In this document: positions 16,041 to 24,554 of the stretch, piece after piece | How the letters are laid out: every line of letters starts with the position of its first letter | How positions within the stretch are numbered: the first letter of the stretch is position 1 | DNA from: an uncultured Christensenellaceae bacterium | GTDB lineage: Bacteria; Bacillota; Clostridia; Christensenellales; Borkfalkiaceae | Length of the DNA stretch: 63,261 nucleotides | Direction of reading: 5' to 3' | NCBI GenBank assembly: GCA_910587365.1 | Contig: CAJUKJ010000008.1 | Coordinates: 1-63,261 of the forward strand | Translations under genes and position numbers: made by a program | Notes under the pieces: generated by a model | What the model was told of the DNA's origin: nothing | The model's database searches: none | Seen by the model: the letters and a program-made list of their open reading frames with translations, nothing else

Positions 16041-18610
16041 CTTCTGACCTTTTCAACCAAATCGCCAAGCAACATAAAAGCCTGCATAGGCGAAAGCGTA
16101 TTCAAATCCACTTCGCTTAATATCGTTTCCACCTCTGAACGCGGCACCTCGTTCTCTTCAACAGGAGCAGCACGCTCGAATTTCCTGTCGCCGCTCTCAA
16201 TACTCTTTAAAATGCTTTTCGCCCTGTCCGTAACCGTTTGCGGAACACCCGCCAGAGAAGCCACTTCAATTCCGAAACTCCTATTTGCCCCTCCGCGCAT
16301 AATCTTTCTTAAAAAAACTACCCCGCCGTTTATTTCTTTTACGGAAATTTTGTAATTTTTTACACCGTCAAGCTTAGATTCGAGTTCGGTTAACTCATGA
16401 TAATGGGTCGCAAACATTGTTTTTGCACGGATTTTTTGCGTTAAATGCTCTATAACCGCCCAGGCAATGCTTAACCCGTCGTATGTGCTTGTACCTCTGC
16501 CTACTTCATCAAGAATTAATAGGCTATTTTTTGTTGCGTTCTGCAAGATACTTGCGACCTCAATCATTTCAACCATAAACGTACTTTGGTCTGATATAAG
16601 ATTATCGCTTGCACCAACCCTCGTAAACACTCTGTCTACAAGCGGTATCTGTGCAGACTTAGCAGGCACGAAACAACCGAGATGAGCCATTAAGGTAATT
16701 ATCGCTGTTTGGCGCATGTACGTACTTTTACCCGCCATATTGGGTCCCGTTAAAATCATTGTCCTGTTTTCGTCTTCGTCAAGCACCGTATCATTTGAAA
16801 TAAACCGTTCTTTTGAAATTACTTCAACAACTGGGTGTCTTCCTTCCCTGATTATAAGGGGCTTATCGCTTTCTACAATTTGAGGACGCACATATTTATT
16901 CGTTTTAGCAATCTCAGCAAAGCAGACCAAAACGTCCAACAATGCAATTGCCGAAGAAATTGTTTTTAACTTATTAATATTTTCCGTCAAAACAGATTTA
17001 ACGAAATTGTATAACTGCACTTCAAGCTTTAAAGCCTTTTCTTCACTACCGAGAATTTTGCTTTCAAGCTCTTTTAATTCGTCCGTCGTATACCTCTCGG
17101 CATTGGCAAGCGTCTGTCTGCGCTGGTAGTGAACAGGAACTTTATCTTTAAAAGATTTTGAAACTTCAATATAATATCCGAATACACGGTTATAATTTAT
17201 TTTTAATGTTCTAATTCCCGTCATATCCCTTTCGCGGGACTCCATTTCAAATATGAGTTTACTACCGTTTTTCTTAACAGCCCGCAGTTCGTCAAGCTGC
17301 GCACTGTACCCCTCCTTTATGTATCCACCGTCCTTCATCTGAGCGGGCGGTTCGGGATTTATAGCATTATCTATAAGCTCTGCAACAGGCGATAAATCAT
17401 AAAGATTTTTTGATATATCAGAAATTATTTCAGAATTAAATCCAGACAGCCTAAACTTAATATTCGGAACGGCGGAAATAGACTTAGACAGCGCAAGACA
17501 ATCTTTGGGCAAAACGTTATTATTGCTTATCTTCCCGGCAAGCCTTTCAACGTCCTTTACACCCTTTAAAATATCCGCAAGTCCAAGCCTTATTACCGTT
17601 GCGTTAAAAAGTTCTTCAACCCCGTCAAGTCTGTAGTCGATATCTTTCTTGCGGGCAAACGGATATAAAATGCCGTTATTTAAAAGTCTTGCCCCCATTG
17701 CGGTACTTGTCTTATCCAATAACCAAAGCAACGAACCGTACTTTTTGCCGTTGCCGAGAGTTTTTATAAGCTCAAGATTTTTAACGGCTGTACCGTCCAA
17801 TTGAACGAAATTGTCATTTTTAAGATACTTTACTCCGTCTATATTTTTCAAAGCGTGCATCTGGGTTTCTTTTAAATATTGTAAAAGTGCGCCGGTTGCA
17901 CAAATTGCCTGCTCTTTTCCCGCTACGGAATAAGCGGAAATAGTTTTCGCATTGAGCTGTTCAAGAACAGTCCTTTCAGCCGCGGAATAATTAAACGCCC
18001 AAGACGGATAATTTGAAAGATGAGGCAAAACACCGCGAACGACCTCCGGCTCGTCTTTGGCAGCGAAAAGCATTTCGTCATTACAGATTATTTCTTTAAT
18101 CCCAAGCTTTAAAATCTGGGTTATGCACTGTCTTACGCTTGTCCCGCCTGTAAAATCGGTTACCGTAAGTTCGCCCGTCGTTATGTCCGCCCAGGCAAGC
18201 GCAACTGTTTCCCCGTCTTTGCATACACAGCACACGTAGCTATTTTGCTTTTCGTCCAAATGCTCGTCGTCAGTAATCGTGCCTGCTGTTACAACACGGA
18301 CAACTCCGCGGGCAACCATACCTTTTGCCTGCGAAGCATCTTCAAGCTGTTCACAAATTGCAACCTTTTCCCCCAAAGATACAAGCTTTGCTATATAAGC
18401 ATCAGCCGCATGAAAAGGAACGCCGCACATAGGGGCGCGCTCTTGAAGTCCGCAATCTCTGCTTGTGAGCGTAAGATCCAAGAGTGCCGACGCCTTTTTA
18501 GCATCGTCGAAAAACATCTCGTAAAAGTCGCCGAGTCTATAAAAAACTATACAGTCCCCATACTTTTCCTTGATGGAAAAATAGTGTTGCATCATTGGTG
18601 AAAGTGCCAT
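16037..18610 (-). CDS. mutS: DNA mismatch repair protein MutS
   Basis: MutS binds mismatches as a dimer. The N-terminal domain has the mismatch-contacting region KYGDCIVFYRLGDFYEMF with the Phe-x-Glu wedge replaced in order by YRLGDFYEMF-type context, and the ATPase Walker A GPNMAGKS is at 622-629, followed by DEVGRGTSTYDG and FATHYHEL. The 857-residue length is standard. AAGGGA precedes the ATG. It follows miaB by 10 bases and overlaps mutL. Confidence 0.98.
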   Translation of the reverse strand: MALSPMMQHYFSIKEKYGDCIVFYRLGDFYEMFFDDAKKASALLDLTLTSRDCGLQERAPMCGVPFHAADAYIAKLVSLGEKVAICEQLEDASQAKGMVARGVVRVVTAGTITDDEHLDEKQNSYVCCVCKDGETVALAWADITTGELTVTDFTGGTSVRQCITQILKLGIKEIICNDEMLFAAKDEPEVVRGVLPHLSNYPSWAFNYSAAERTVLEQLNAKTISAYSVAGKEQAICATGALLQYLKETQMHALKNIDGVKYLKNDNFVQLDGTAVKNLELIKTLGNGKKYGSLLWLLDKTSTAMGARLLNNGILYPFARKKDIDYRLDGVEELFNATVIRLGLADILKGVKDVERLAGKISNNNVLPKDCLALSKSISAVPNIKFRLSGFNSEIISDISKNLYDLSPVAELIDNAINPEPPAQMKDGGYIKEGYSAQLDELRAVKKNGSKLIFEMESRERDMTGIRTLKINYNRVFGYYIEVSKSFKDKVPVHYQRRQTLANAERYTTDELKELESKILGSEEKALKLEVQLYNFVKSVLTENINKLKTISSAIALLDVLVCFAEIAKTNKYVRPQIVESDKPLIIREGRHPVVEVISKERFISNDTVLDEDENRTMILTGPNMAGKSTYMRQTAIITLMAHLGCFVPAKSAQIPLVDRVFTRVGASDNLISDQSTFMVEMIEVASILQNATKNSLLILDEVGRGTSTYDGLSIAWAVIEHLTQKIRAKTMFATHYHELTELESKLDGVKNYKISVKEINGGVVFLRKIMRGGANRSFGIEVASLAGVPQTVTDRAKSILKSIESGDRKFERAAPVEENEVPRSEVETILSEVDLNTLSPMQAFMLLGDLVEKVRR

Positions 18611-18620
18611 ATTATTTCCC

Positions 18621-19934
18621 TTAAACGCGTTCGCCCATAAGCGACACGCCGTTTGCCTTCTGTATTTTTAAATTCACGAACTGTCCTATTGCGTCGGTTT
18701 CACTTTCAAAATAGCCCATTCGCCCGTATTCGTCCCTGCCGAGATATAAACCTTTCTTTTCGTCATAGCCTTCGCAAAGAATTTCAACAACCTTACCGAC
18801 ATAATGTTGCGAATGTTTGCGTGTAAGCGAATTAACCAGTTCGACTAACTCCATTATGCGTTGTTTTGAAACCTCTTCTGGGATTTGGTTCGGCATTTTA
18901 GCTGCAACCGTTCCGTCGCGTTTAGAATAAACGAATGTAAAAGCCGACGAATAATCTACCTTTTTCACGAGATTGAGCGTAGCTTCAAAATCCTCTTTTG
19001 TTTCTCCCGGAAACCCAACAATCAAATCTGTCGTAACAGCACAGTCCGGAACGTATTTTTTCAGTATTTCAATTTTTTCAAGATAATCCGCCGAAGTGTA
19101 CTTTCTGTTCATAGCCTTTAATATCACATCAGAACCGCTTTGAACAGGCAAATGCAGACAATGGCATATTTTTGGATTATCCGCCATAACCTTAGCAAGC
19201 TGTTCGGAAAAATCTTTGGGATGACTTGTCATAAACCTTAATCTGAACCTGCCGTCAATATTGGCAATTTTTTCCAAAAGCCGCGGAAAAGATATTTCGT
19301 CCGTGCCGTTTCCGTATGAATTTACGTTCTGACCCAAAAGAGTTATTTCCTTATAACCTTTTCCCACAAGTTCTTTAACTTCATTAATTATGTTTTCGGA
19401 TTTACGGCTTCTTTCTCTTCCACGGACGTAAGGCACTATACAATAGCTGCAAAAATTATTGCAACCGTATGTAATATTTACCCAAGCGTTAGGATAGCTT
19501 GTCCTGAAAGGCTTATCGTCTTCACAGATTATACCGTTATCATCTTCTATGTTTATAACAGCTTTCTTCTGTTTTTCTTTTAACAAAACGTAATCTTTTA
19601 ATTTATGAAGATTATGGGTACCGAAAATTATATCAACATAAGGAAATTTTTCGTGTAGGTTTGCAGCCTTGCCCATTTGTTGAGGCAGGCATCCACCGAC
19701 GGCAATAATTATACCGCGCTTTTCTGCTTTAAGTTTTTTGAGCATACCGATATTTCCGAACGCATGATTTTCGGCATTTTCTCTTATACAACAAGTATTG
19801 AATACAACTATATCAGCCTTACTGATATCTTCACAACTTACATAACCGAGTTCGGCAAGAATACCCGCAATCTTCTCGGATTCGTGTACGTTCATTTGGC
19901 AACCGTAAGTTACTATGTGGAAAAACTTTTGCAT
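18621..19934 (-). CDS. miaB: tRNA-2-methylthio-N6-dimethylallyladenosine synthase
   Basis: MiaB is a radical-SAM methylthiotransferase that turns i6A37 into ms2i6A37 in tRNA. Three cysteines (12, 48, 82) hold the auxiliary 4Fe-4S cluster, and Cys158, Cys162 and Cys165 in YGCNNFCSYCIVPYVRG hold the SAM cluster. A C-terminal TRAM-like region ends the 437 residues. It heads the operon with mutS, mutL and miaA. No Shine-Dalgarno is seen and the -10 box ends 8 bases before the ATG, so the transcript seems nearly leaderless. Confidence 0.97.
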   Translation of the reverse strand: MQKFFHIVTYGCQMNVHESEKIAGILAELGYVSCEDISKADIVVFNTCCIRENAENHAFGNIGMLKKLKAEKRGIIIAVGGCLPQQMGKAANLHEKFPYVDIIFGTHNLHKLKDYVLLKEKQKKAVINIEDDNGIICEDDKPFRTSYPNAWVNITYGCNNFCSYCIVPYVRGRERSRKSENIINEVKELVGKGYKEITLLGQNVNSYGNGTDEISFPRLLEKIANIDGRFRLRFMTSHPKDFSEQLAKVMADNPKICHCLHLPVQSGSDVILKAMNRKYTSADYLEKIEILKKYVPDCAVTTDLIVGFPGETKEDFEATLNLVKKVDYSSAFTFVYSKRDGTVAAKMPNQIPEEVSKQRIMELVELVNSLTRKHSQHYVGKVVEILCEGYDEKKGLYLGRDEYGRMGYFESETDAIGQFVNLKIQKANGVSLMGERV

Positions 19935-19942
19935 ACCACTTA

Positions 19943-19971
19943 ATTATATAATTTTTTGCAAATTTTTTCAA
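19943..19971 (-). promoter_or_regulatory. promoter of the miaB-mutS-mutL-miaA operon
   Basis: TTGAAA (19971-19966) and TATAAT (19948-19943) on the minus strand, spacer 17. The ATG at 19934 is 8 bases downstream of the -10 box, predicting a transcript start within a few bases of the start codon. Confidence 0.7.
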
Positions 19972-19976
19972 TAGTT

Positions 19977-20004
19977 TTGCAACAATTATTTAATTTTATA
20001 AATA
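19977..20004 (+). promoter_or_regulatory. possible promoter of the class A PBP gene
   Basis: TTGCAA at 19977-19982 and TAAATA at 19999-20004 are spaced by 16 bases. The -10 box is weak. If real, the start would lie just before the ATG at 20014, again leaving almost no leader; no Shine-Dalgarno is visible. Confidence 0.35.
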
Positions 20005-20013
20005 CTAATTTTA

Positions 20014-22239
20014 ATGACGAAGTTTTTAAAAATTCTCACAATAATTGTTTTATCGGTATTTATAATTTTTGCGGCACTCTACATCACTTACGCCGTAATT
20101 ACCAAGGATGCAGTGCTTAACCCAGACAAACTAATCGGTTACGGTCAAAACGTAACTATTTTTGATAGCGACGGAAATGAAATTACAAGCGCGTCCATCG
20201 AAGCGCAGAAAAAAAGCGTTGCATTAAGAAACCTCAACGAAGATACTGTAAACGCTTTCATAGCATCGGAAGACAGAACGTTTTACAAGCACAACGGATT
20301 GAATTATAAACGTATTCTGAAAGCACTTTATGTTAATATTACATCAGGCTCTATCAAAGAAGGAGCTTCGACAATAAGCCAGCAGCTAATCAAAAACACG
20401 CATCTTTCACAGGATAAAACTATAAAGCGCAAGCTCAATGAAATTAAACTTACAAAGCAACTTGAAAAAAGATACGAAAAAGACGAAATTCTGGAAATGT
20501 ACCTTAACACGATTTACTTCGGGCATAATTGTTACGGTTTGCAAAGTGCAGCAGAGTTTTATTTCAATAAAAAAGCCGAAAATCTCAATTTGACTGAAAG
20601 CGCGACAATCGTCGGACTTTTGACGTCGCCGAACAATTATTCCCCGTTTAAAAATCCCGATAAGAGCATTAAACGCAGAAACACAGTTTTAAACAGTATG
20701 CTCGAATGCGGATATATTGATGAAAACACGTATTCAGCGGCCGTCAACGAACCGCTTAATGCAACCCAGTCTTCAAGCGGAGAAAAATACGGAAGCTATA
20801 TAAACGCCGTATTCGATGAACTTGAAGAATTAAACATAGACGGCTATATGCTTTGCGAGGGATGCATTATAAAAACCTATTTGAAGTCCGACGCGCAAGA
20901 TTTTATAGAAAATACGCAGTACCCGTGCGATAATGCCGTCATTATAACAGATAACCGCTCAGGCGGAGTTAAGGCGTACAAAACAACAATTAACGGCGCA
21001 AAACGGCAACCGGGTTCTACCGTAAAACCGATATTTGTTTACGCCCCCGCCATCAACGAAAAAAATATCAATCCGTTTACAAAAATATTAGATGAAAGCA
21101 TCGATTTCAACGGGTATTCCCCCGAAAATTACGATAAAAAATTTCACGGCTGGGTAACCGTTACGGAAAGCTTGAAAAACAGTTATAATGTACCTGCCGT
21201 CAAAACGTTAAATTCACTGACAATAAAAAAATGTGAAAAATATTTAACCGCAATGGACGTTAAGCTTGAAGATGAAGAAAAAAACCTCTCCCTTGCATTA
21301 GGCGGGATGAAATACGGGTTAAATATTAAAGAGCTTGTTGACAAATACGGCATTTTTCCTAATGCAGGAAACTATCGTCCCTCCCGCTTTATCAGCGAAA
21401 TCGTTTCAAAAGACGGTAAAGTTTTATATAAAAACGAAACAATTTCCAACAACGTGTTTTCAGACGGTACTTGTTCGCTTGTCAACGAGATGCTTATGGA
21501 GACAACGAAAAACGGTACGGCAAAGAAACTTAAATCATTTAATTTCGACATAGCCTCCAAAACAGGAACCTGCGGAAACTCCGAAGGTAACACCGACGCC
21601 TATGCCGTATGCTACACAAGCGAAAATTGTTTTGCCGTATGGTTGGGCGACAAGGACAATAAACGCACTGATATTACCGGCGGCAACGACTGCTGCAAAA
21701 TATTAAAGTCGGTACTCGAAAATATATATGCCGACCATTCCCCGCAACCACTTGAAACCGTAGACGGCACCACAACAGTGAGTATCGACAGGGAAGAATA
21801 TAATGAAAACAACAAAATAATTATTGCAGACCCAGCCTGTCCAAAACTCAATATTTTAAGCGTAAAAGTTTTAAAGGGGAATGAACCCAAAGAAATTTCC
21901 GATAGATTTACCAAACCACATATATCCACACCCAAAATATCGGTAACAGAAAATACCGTAAACATACAATTATGTCACACAAAGTACTATTCATTTATTG
22001 TAAATAGGACTAAAAATGGTCAAATTGACAAAATTTACGATGGGAAATGGCAAGAAAAAATAACCGATTCCCCTGACGGCGGAACATACGTCTATTCTGT
22101 AATACCATATTACGAGAACGGAAATAATAAGTTTTTCGGCAAAGAAATAGTTCTTCCTTCGGTCAATATTACACAAAATGGAAAACAAAATCAAATAGAA
22201 ATTCCCGATATTGCAAATAAAGACTGGTTTAATCAATAA
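20014..22239 (+). CDS. class A penicillin-binding protein (glycosyltransferase/transpeptidase)
   Basis: A bifunctional peptidoglycan synthase. A signal anchor (about 5-28) precedes a GT51 glycosyltransferase domain with the catalytic motif EDRTFYKH (Glu86) and GASTISQQLIKN. The transpeptidase has the SxxK nucleophile Ser335 (GSTVK), SYN at 390-392 and KTG at 516-518. Residues after about 600 form a fibronectin-like tail. The 741-residue length is usual for PBP1-type enzymes. It stands alone, divergent from miaB and converging with thiI. Confidence 0.95.
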   Translation: MTKFLKILTIIVLSVFIIFAALYITYAVITKDAVLNPDKLIGYGQNVTIFDSDGNEITSASIEAQKKSVALRNLNEDTVNAFIASEDRTFYKHNGLNYKRILKALYVNITSGSIKEGASTISQQLIKNTHLSQDKTIKRKLNEIKLTKQLEKRYEKDEILEMYLNTIYFGHNCYGLQSAAEFYFNKKAENLNLTESATIVGLLTSPNNYSPFKNPDKSIKRRNTVLNSMLECGYIDENTYSAAVNEPLNATQSSSGEKYGSYINAVFDELEELNIDGYMLCEGCIIKTYLKSDAQDFIENTQYPCDNAVIITDNRSGGVKAYKTTINGAKRQPGSTVKPIFVYAPAINEKNINPFTKILDESIDFNGYSPENYDKKFHGWVTVTESLKNSYNVPAVKTLNSLTIKKCEKYLTAMDVKLEDEEKNLSLALGGMKYGLNIKELVDKYGIFPNAGNYRPSRFISEIVSKDGKVLYKNETISNNVFSDGTCSLVNEMLMETTKNGTAKKLKSFNFDIASKTGTCGNSEGNTDAYAVCYTSENCFAVWLGDKDNKRTDITGGNDCCKILKSVLENIYADHSPQPLETVDGTTTVSIDREEYNENNKIIIADPACPKLNILSVKVLKGNEPKEISDRFTKPHISTPKISVTENTVNIQLCHTKYYSFIVNRTKNGQIDKIYDGKWQEKITDSPDGGTYVYSVIPYYENGNNKFFGKEIVLPSVNITQNGKQNQIEIPDIANKDWFNQ

Positions 22240-22272
22240 AATAAAAGCACTGCACTGCAGTGCTTTTATTTT
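22238..22272. terminator. bidirectional terminator shared by the PBP gene and thiI
   Basis: A perfect 16-bp stem (22238-22253 with 22257-22272) with a 3-base loop. It overlaps the last bases of both stop codons, a very compact arrangement that serves both convergent genes. Confidence 0.9.
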
Positions 22273-23425
22273 AAATATTTAATGTTTCCAGACTTTTTAA
22301 AGCTTCTTCAACCAGACTTTCAACGTCAAGTTTTTTCTCCTCTTCCATAACGTCGGCAATCTTAGGTCTTGTTACAGGATGTTTTGGAAGGAACACCGTG
22401 CAACAGTCTTCATAAGGTTCTATTGAAGTTTCATAAGTGCCTATGGCTCTGCTTCTTTCTATTATTTCGTCCTTATCAAACCCGCACAAAGGTCTGAGAA
22501 CAGGAAGTTTTTCAATAACGCTGTTTGACGAAGTCATACCCTCTACGGTCTGACTTGCAACCTGTGCGAGAGCTTCCCCTGTAATAAGGCACTGCGCTCC
22601 GCATTTAAGCGCGACTCTTTCGGCAATTCTCATCATAAACCGTCTTAAAAGCGTTATCATATAATCGCCATTGCATTTTCTGTGAATTTCTTCCTGTATG
22701 TGTGTAACCGAAACTATATTAAGGGTCGTTCCGCAAGTATAAGTTGAAAGAATTTTTGCAAGCTCCATAACCTTTTCACGCGCCTGAATGTTTGTATAAG
22801 GGTAACTGTGAAAATGAATACAGTCAATACTCATACCGCGCTTTGCTATCATATGCCCCGCAACGGGACTGTCGATACCGCCTGAAATCAACAACATACC
22901 CTTGCCAGAAGTTGAAACAGGCATTCCTCCCGCACCTTTAAAAAATTCATTAAATATGAGTGCCGTTCCGTTTTCACGTAAATCGATATTAATAACGAAT
23001 TGCGGATTATGGACGTCAACTTTAATTTTGCGATTATCGCCCAAAAGTCGTCCTCCTATTTCAGCACTTATCTGCATCGAATTTAAAGGAAACGTCTTGT
23101 CGGCGCGGTGCGTTTCGACCTTAAATGTCCCCTCATCAAAACAAACCTGCTTTGCTGCCGAGAAAATACTGTCTAAATCAGAAGAAACTTTTAACGCAAC
23201 GCTGTAAGAATGAATACCGAAAACTTTTTTAAGTCTTTCCAAAATAGTTTGGATATCGCCCTCTTCAAAATTTTCAATCAGATATCTACCGCTGTGCCGT
23301 CTGATTTCATGTTTTAAGCCTTTAAGACTTTTTTCCATATTAACGACAAAAACCCGTTCAAACCAGCCTCTGTTTTTGCCCTTTAAATGTATTTCCGCAT
23401 ACCTTATTATTATAACTTTTTCCAT
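22271..23425 (-). CDS. thiI: tRNA 4-thiouridine synthetase ThiI
   Basis: ThiI activates U8 of tRNA with ATP and inserts sulfur; it can also serve thiamine thiazole synthesis. An N-terminal ferredoxin-like/THUMP region precedes the PP-loop LISGGIDSPVAGH, and DCCTVFLPKHP carries the conserved cysteine region. At 384 residues it lacks the C-terminal rhodanese domain of the E. coli enzyme, as in Bacillus, where a dedicated cysteine desulfurase supplies sulfur. That partner is the gene directly upstream, one base away. Confidence 0.96.
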   Translation of the reverse strand: MEKVIIIRYAEIHLKGKNRGWFERVFVVNMEKSLKGLKHEIRRHSGRYLIENFEEGDIQTILERLKKVFGIHSYSVALKVSSDLDSIFSAAKQVCFDEGTFKVETHRADKTFPLNSMQISAEIGGRLLGDNRKIKVDVHNPQFVINIDLRENGTALIFNEFFKGAGGMPVSTSGKGMLLISGGIDSPVAGHMIAKRGMSIDCIHFHSYPYTNIQAREKVMELAKILSTYTCGTTLNIVSVTHIQEEIHRKCNGDYMITLLRRFMMRIAERVALKCGAQCLITGEALAQVASQTVEGMTSSNSVIEKLPVLRPLCGFDKDEIIERSRAIGTYETSIEPYEDCCTVFLPKHPVTRPKIADVMEEEKKLDVESLVEEALKSLETLNI

Positions 23426-23426
23426 A

Positions 23427-24554
23427 TTACGCCATTATATCTTTTCTGTTTTTAACTATTCTGTTTAAAATTTCCGCCGCCTTGTCAACTTCTTCCAAAG
23501 TGTTGTCGGGGGAAAAACTTAATCTTAATATTCCGTCAGCCTCGACTTCATCAATCCCGCACGCAAGAATTATACGCGAATATCGCTTTTTGGCGTTTGA
23601 CGAACAAGCCGAACCCGTGCCTATTATAAGCCCGTTATCCTCGGCTTCGTGCAGAACAGTTTCCCCGCGAAGCCCGCACGCCGAAACGGTAAGAATATAC
23701 GGGGACGCATTTTCCGATGATATAATTCTGAACAAATTTTTATCTAAAAAAGAACGCATTGCAAAATTCAGTTCTTTAACGAATTTATAAGATTGGTCCA
23801 ATTTGTCAAAACGTTTTAAGGCTGCTAACTCGAAACACTTAATACCGAATACGTTTTCCGTTCCGCTTCTTAACCCTTGTTCCTGTCCGCCACCGTAAAT
23901 AAAGGGTTTAATGACGAGATTTTTCTTTTTTATCAACGCACCGCAACCCTTAACCCCGCCTATCTTATGCGCACTCACAGAATATAAATCAATATATTTC
24001 GATAACTTAAACGGTAGTTTTCCGAACGCCTGAACCCCGTCTGAATGGAAAAGCGCGTATTTGTTTTTCGACTTTACCTTTTCCGATATGTCAAAAATGT
24101 CGTTTACCACACCCGTTTCATTATTAACGTGGATTACCGATACAAGCGAAGTTTTTTCGTCAATTAAGCTTAAAAGATGGTTAACGTCAACACTTCCGTC
24201 TTTATTTAGATTTGCAAATCTTACTTCAATTCCTCGTTGTTTAAGTTCGGTTACGGCCGAATGGACTGCCGAATGTTCGCCGAGTGTAGTCACAACGTTA
24301 CCGCGCTTAGCACCGCAAAATATAGCTTGATTATCGGCTTCCGTTCCACATGAAGTAAATATAATCGAAAAATTGCCTTCGTCTGCAATAAGCGATAGGA
24401 TATTTTGCCTTGACCGCTTTAATTCAAGATGCAAATTATACCCTTCGGCATATAATGCCGAAGGATTATAAAATTCATTTAAAAGATATTTTTCCGCAGC
24501 TTTGATACATTGACTATCCGGCTTTGCGGTTGCCGCATTATCAAGATAAATCAT
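23427..24554 (-). CDS. cysteine desulfurase (NifS/IscS family), ThiI partner
   Basis: A PLP enzyme that removes sulfur from cysteine as an enzyme persulfide. The PLP lysine is Lys197 in SVSAHKIGG, and the persulfide cysteine is Cys317 in GTGSACSSN. The 375-residue length fits the NifS/NifZ group. Its ATG overlaps the stop of the CarB-DapF gene by one base (TAATG) and it ends one base before thiI, so the pair is tightly coupled. By analogy with Bacillus NifZ-ThiI it probably feeds tRNA thiolation; a wider iron-sulfur role cannot be excluded. Confidence 0.93.
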   Translation of the reverse strand: MIYLDNAATAKPDSQCIKAAEKYLLNEFYNPSALYAEGYNLHLELKRSRQNILSLIADEGNFSIIFTSCGTEADNQAIFCGAKRGNVVTTLGEHSAVHSAVTELKQRGIEVRFANLNKDGSVDVNHLLSLIDEKTSLVSVIHVNNETGVVNDIFDISEKVKSKNKYALFHSDGVQAFGKLPFKLSKYIDLYSVSAHKIGGVKGCGALIKKKNLVIKPFIYGGGQEQGLRSGTENVFGIKCFELAALKRFDKLDQSYKFVKELNFAMRSFLDKNLFRIISSENASPYILTVSACGLRGETVLHEAEDNGLIIGTGSACSSNAKKRYSRIILACGIDEVEADGILRLSFSPDNTLEEVDKAAEILNRIVKNRKDIMA